Source: Paragonimus skrjabini miyazakii (lineage: Eukaryota; Platyhelminthes; Trematoda; Plagiorchiida; Troglotrematidae). From it: a stretch of DNA of 64,000 nucleotides. Position 1 is the stretch's first letter. Each line of letters begins with the position of its first letter. A program made the translations under genes and the position numbers. The notes under the pieces are model-generated. The model did no database searches, was not told the origin of the DNA, and saw only the letters and a program-made list of their open reading frames with translations. Location: NCBI GenBank assembly GCA_014338405.1, contig JTDE01002432.1:1-64000 (forward strand), given 5' to 3'. This document shows, piece by piece, positions 62,376-64,000 of this stretch.

Positions 62376-62760
62376 TTGGCTGGTCATTACCAGGTGAACA
62401 CTGATCAAGCCTTCAAAGTGGTATATCGCGTACCAGGCAACCTATCAAAACCGATCCGAATTAGAGCATTTTGTACTGCCGAGGCGATTGGAATCAGGCT
62501 GCTTGACCCGGTGTTACGTCATCAAAAACGGTTTGTTCAAGCACTACACTTACCATGATCACAAATCCACCGAATCGATGACCAACCTGCGAGGTCAAAC
62601 CAATGGACAAGCGTGACGTAACCGACCAATCAAGTCATCGCCAATTGACTGACCAGTGACCTAGTTTCTGTGTAATAAATCTGAGCGATATCTCGATCTA
62701 ACTCTGTTAACTCATATAATTGTACCGGCCTGAAGATGAATTGTCGAAAACATGTTCGCC
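62376..62760 (+). mobile_element. Penelope-like element 3' end with hammerhead-like core
   Basis: Frame TGHYQVNTDQAFKVVYRVPG, then FCTAEAIGIRLLDPVLRHQK and RFVQALHLP and a stop at 62556-62558: the C-terminal end of a GIY-YIG-bearing Penelope polyprotein (A-F-K-V-x-Y-R-x-P ... A-T-A-E-A-I-x-I ... Q-K). It is intact as far as it goes. About 170 bases downstream, at 62727-62748, CCTGAAGATGAATTGTCGAA with AAC after it resembles a hammerhead core (CTGANGA ... GAAA). Confidence 0.7.
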
Positions 62761-62838
62761 TATACGTCTTTATTCCCATTACCAACTAGTTAATAACACG
62801 GAGACTCTCAGTTTAACCTTTACAGTACTTGGAAGAGT

Positions 62839-63204
62839 ATGAACCAAGGAACGAAGGTACATTTATCTCAGTGGATACACAAACAGGTCCCACAACCGGA
62901 CAATGTGGTCACAGAGACTCGTAAGGTCCCAGTTTCGTCGACCAGACAACACATCCTGTCAACTGGCCACAACGTAGACTTGACCTCAGCCTTCATCATC
63001 ATAGTGCGCCACCAAAACCCATGGTTCCTAAGGATCGCCGAAGCAGTCATGATAAACTGGTTTCAACCTGCATTATATGCACAAAAACAGTTGTTTGTGA
63101 ATCGTAGGCTACTTTGGACCTTAGTCGCGGTGAGAAACATTCGGACCATACAATTGGATGTTTTTACTTTTGTTCCTTTACTCATATCTCCACGAGTACT
63201 GTAG
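62839..63204 (+). mobile_element. Second Penelope-like element tail, different subfamily
   Basis: Open for 121 codons: VPVSSTRQHILSTGHNVDLT, SAFIIIVRHQNPWFLRIAEA and QPALYAQKQLFVNRRLLW. It matches the tails at 1570-1745 and 47937-48191 better than its neighbour at 62376, so two different Penelope lineages lie side by side. No upstream GIY-YIG motif is visible, so it is truncated at the 5' side. Confidence 0.75.
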
Positions 63205-64000
63205 ATGTCAGCGTGATAGTTTCCAGTGTTATTTACTACTGACGAGTTAATATGAAGTGTTACCACTGTTGGTTTTCTAACTGTTTTGTCCAAATTAACA
63301 CAGGATTATAACTGTTTTAACCTAAACAATCGCTGATTCTCGGGGATTCACATTACTTCAGTGATCTAGAAGGCGGAAGTCGCGGATTAAGGGAGTGTAC
63401 GGGCGAACACCCCAAAAACTATATGGGTTGATGGTCGGGGAGAAAAACCAACAGGGTAGTTGTGATGTCAGGGCAAATTATTTTTGAATACGGAATAAGA
63501 TTGTGGTGAAAGCGGGTATCAGCAAACTGTGAAGTGCGTTCACGGTGACACCGATAACTGGTAAACGATGATTCATAAGCCTTCATTCTGTGCCCGTGCG
63601 GAAATGGACTGTAGACAGCAACCATCTGTATCAGTGGGAAAACAAACGTTCCAACTGTGTTTTCAAGGATCCTGAAACCAACTGGTTTTTGTTGTTAAAT
63701 ATCAAATTTTGGACCAAATTCAACTACAGATTATCAGTGGAGTGGGTTCAGTCCAATCCTGTTATCAGTTCAATAAGGATAATGACACATAGACCACAGC
63801 CAACACACTTGTAGCAAGTGCCAGGGTCCCAGTTTCATTGTAAACGAGCCCAAGTCCTTACCGAGTTAACTCAGCTTCACAAGAGTATTCAATCTTGTCC
63901 TAGTATAAAAGATAACAGGTTAGCTCCGAATAACAATAAAATAACGCTGTTTCTCATCATTGAGTGAAACGAACCTAGGTGTTAGCCATTTCGCACGTGG
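63205..64000. other. No gene recognised
   Basis: Short frames only. Confidence 0.5.

Noticed and set aside
1..64000. CRISPR arrays, prokaryotic operons, phage or plasmid modules
   Set aside because: No regularly spaced repeats, Shine-Dalgarno-led ORF chains or such proteins are present; the sequence is eukaryotic.

Overview
This is eukaryotic DNA: sparse spliced genes, long introns, transposon remnants and two 100-N scaffold gaps (13658-13757 and 26133-26232). The repeat families (Penelope-like elements with GIY-YIG tails, an RTE-like reverse transcriptase, Ty3/gypsy debris) and the very short introns of one gene are typical of a flatworm, most likely a digenean trematode. I infer this from family resemblance; species cannot be fixed from the window.

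The dominant gene is a minus-strand SLC4 bicarbonate transporter. Nine coding exons can be placed by splice sites, reading phase and family motifs. In transcript order they are 57171-56959, 53814-53628, 49503-49282, 44877-44746, 42622-42473, 41513-41335, 34424-34352, 30826-30693 and 15736-15584. They encode most of the membrane domain (481 codons). The cytoplasmic N-terminal domain and first membrane spans should lie to the right of the window. A last tail exon lies left of 15584 and was not found. Phase and family alignment show that one exon is missing between 30693 and 15736. An Asp in the ion-site motif and four cysteines in the large outer loop favour the Na+-coupled branch.

A second gene, on the plus strand at about 11172-11936, encodes a small DUF4806-like protein in four exons with introns of 53, 42 and 83 bases.

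Layout. 1-3.1 kb: a gypsy protease remnant, a Penelope tail, a foldback repeat of three related copies and a SINE-like unit. 3.1-11 kb: mostly featureless, with one Penelope scrap. 11.2-12.7 kb: the DUF4806-like gene and a 40-base-arm hairpin made of the SINE-like repeat. 12.7-27.8 kb: SLC4 3' region and introns, with further SINE-like pieces. 27.8-29.8 kb: a decayed Penelope-like element with RT and GIY-YIG regions. 30.7-57.2 kb: eight SLC4 exons separated by large introns; the intron between 44.9 and 49.3 kb holds a Penelope 3' end flanked by its own inverted copy. 57.5-58.6 kb: unassigned exon-like ORFs on the minus strand. 59-60.1 kb: a decayed RTE-like RT. 61.4-61.9 kb: an inverted pair of tRNA-derived SINEs. 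62.4-63.2 kb: two more Penelope tails.

No bacterial-type operon, CRISPR array or rRNA was seen. The most unusual structures are the Penelope inverted 3' ends with hammerhead-like cores, the foldback repeats and the compact DUF4806-like gene.
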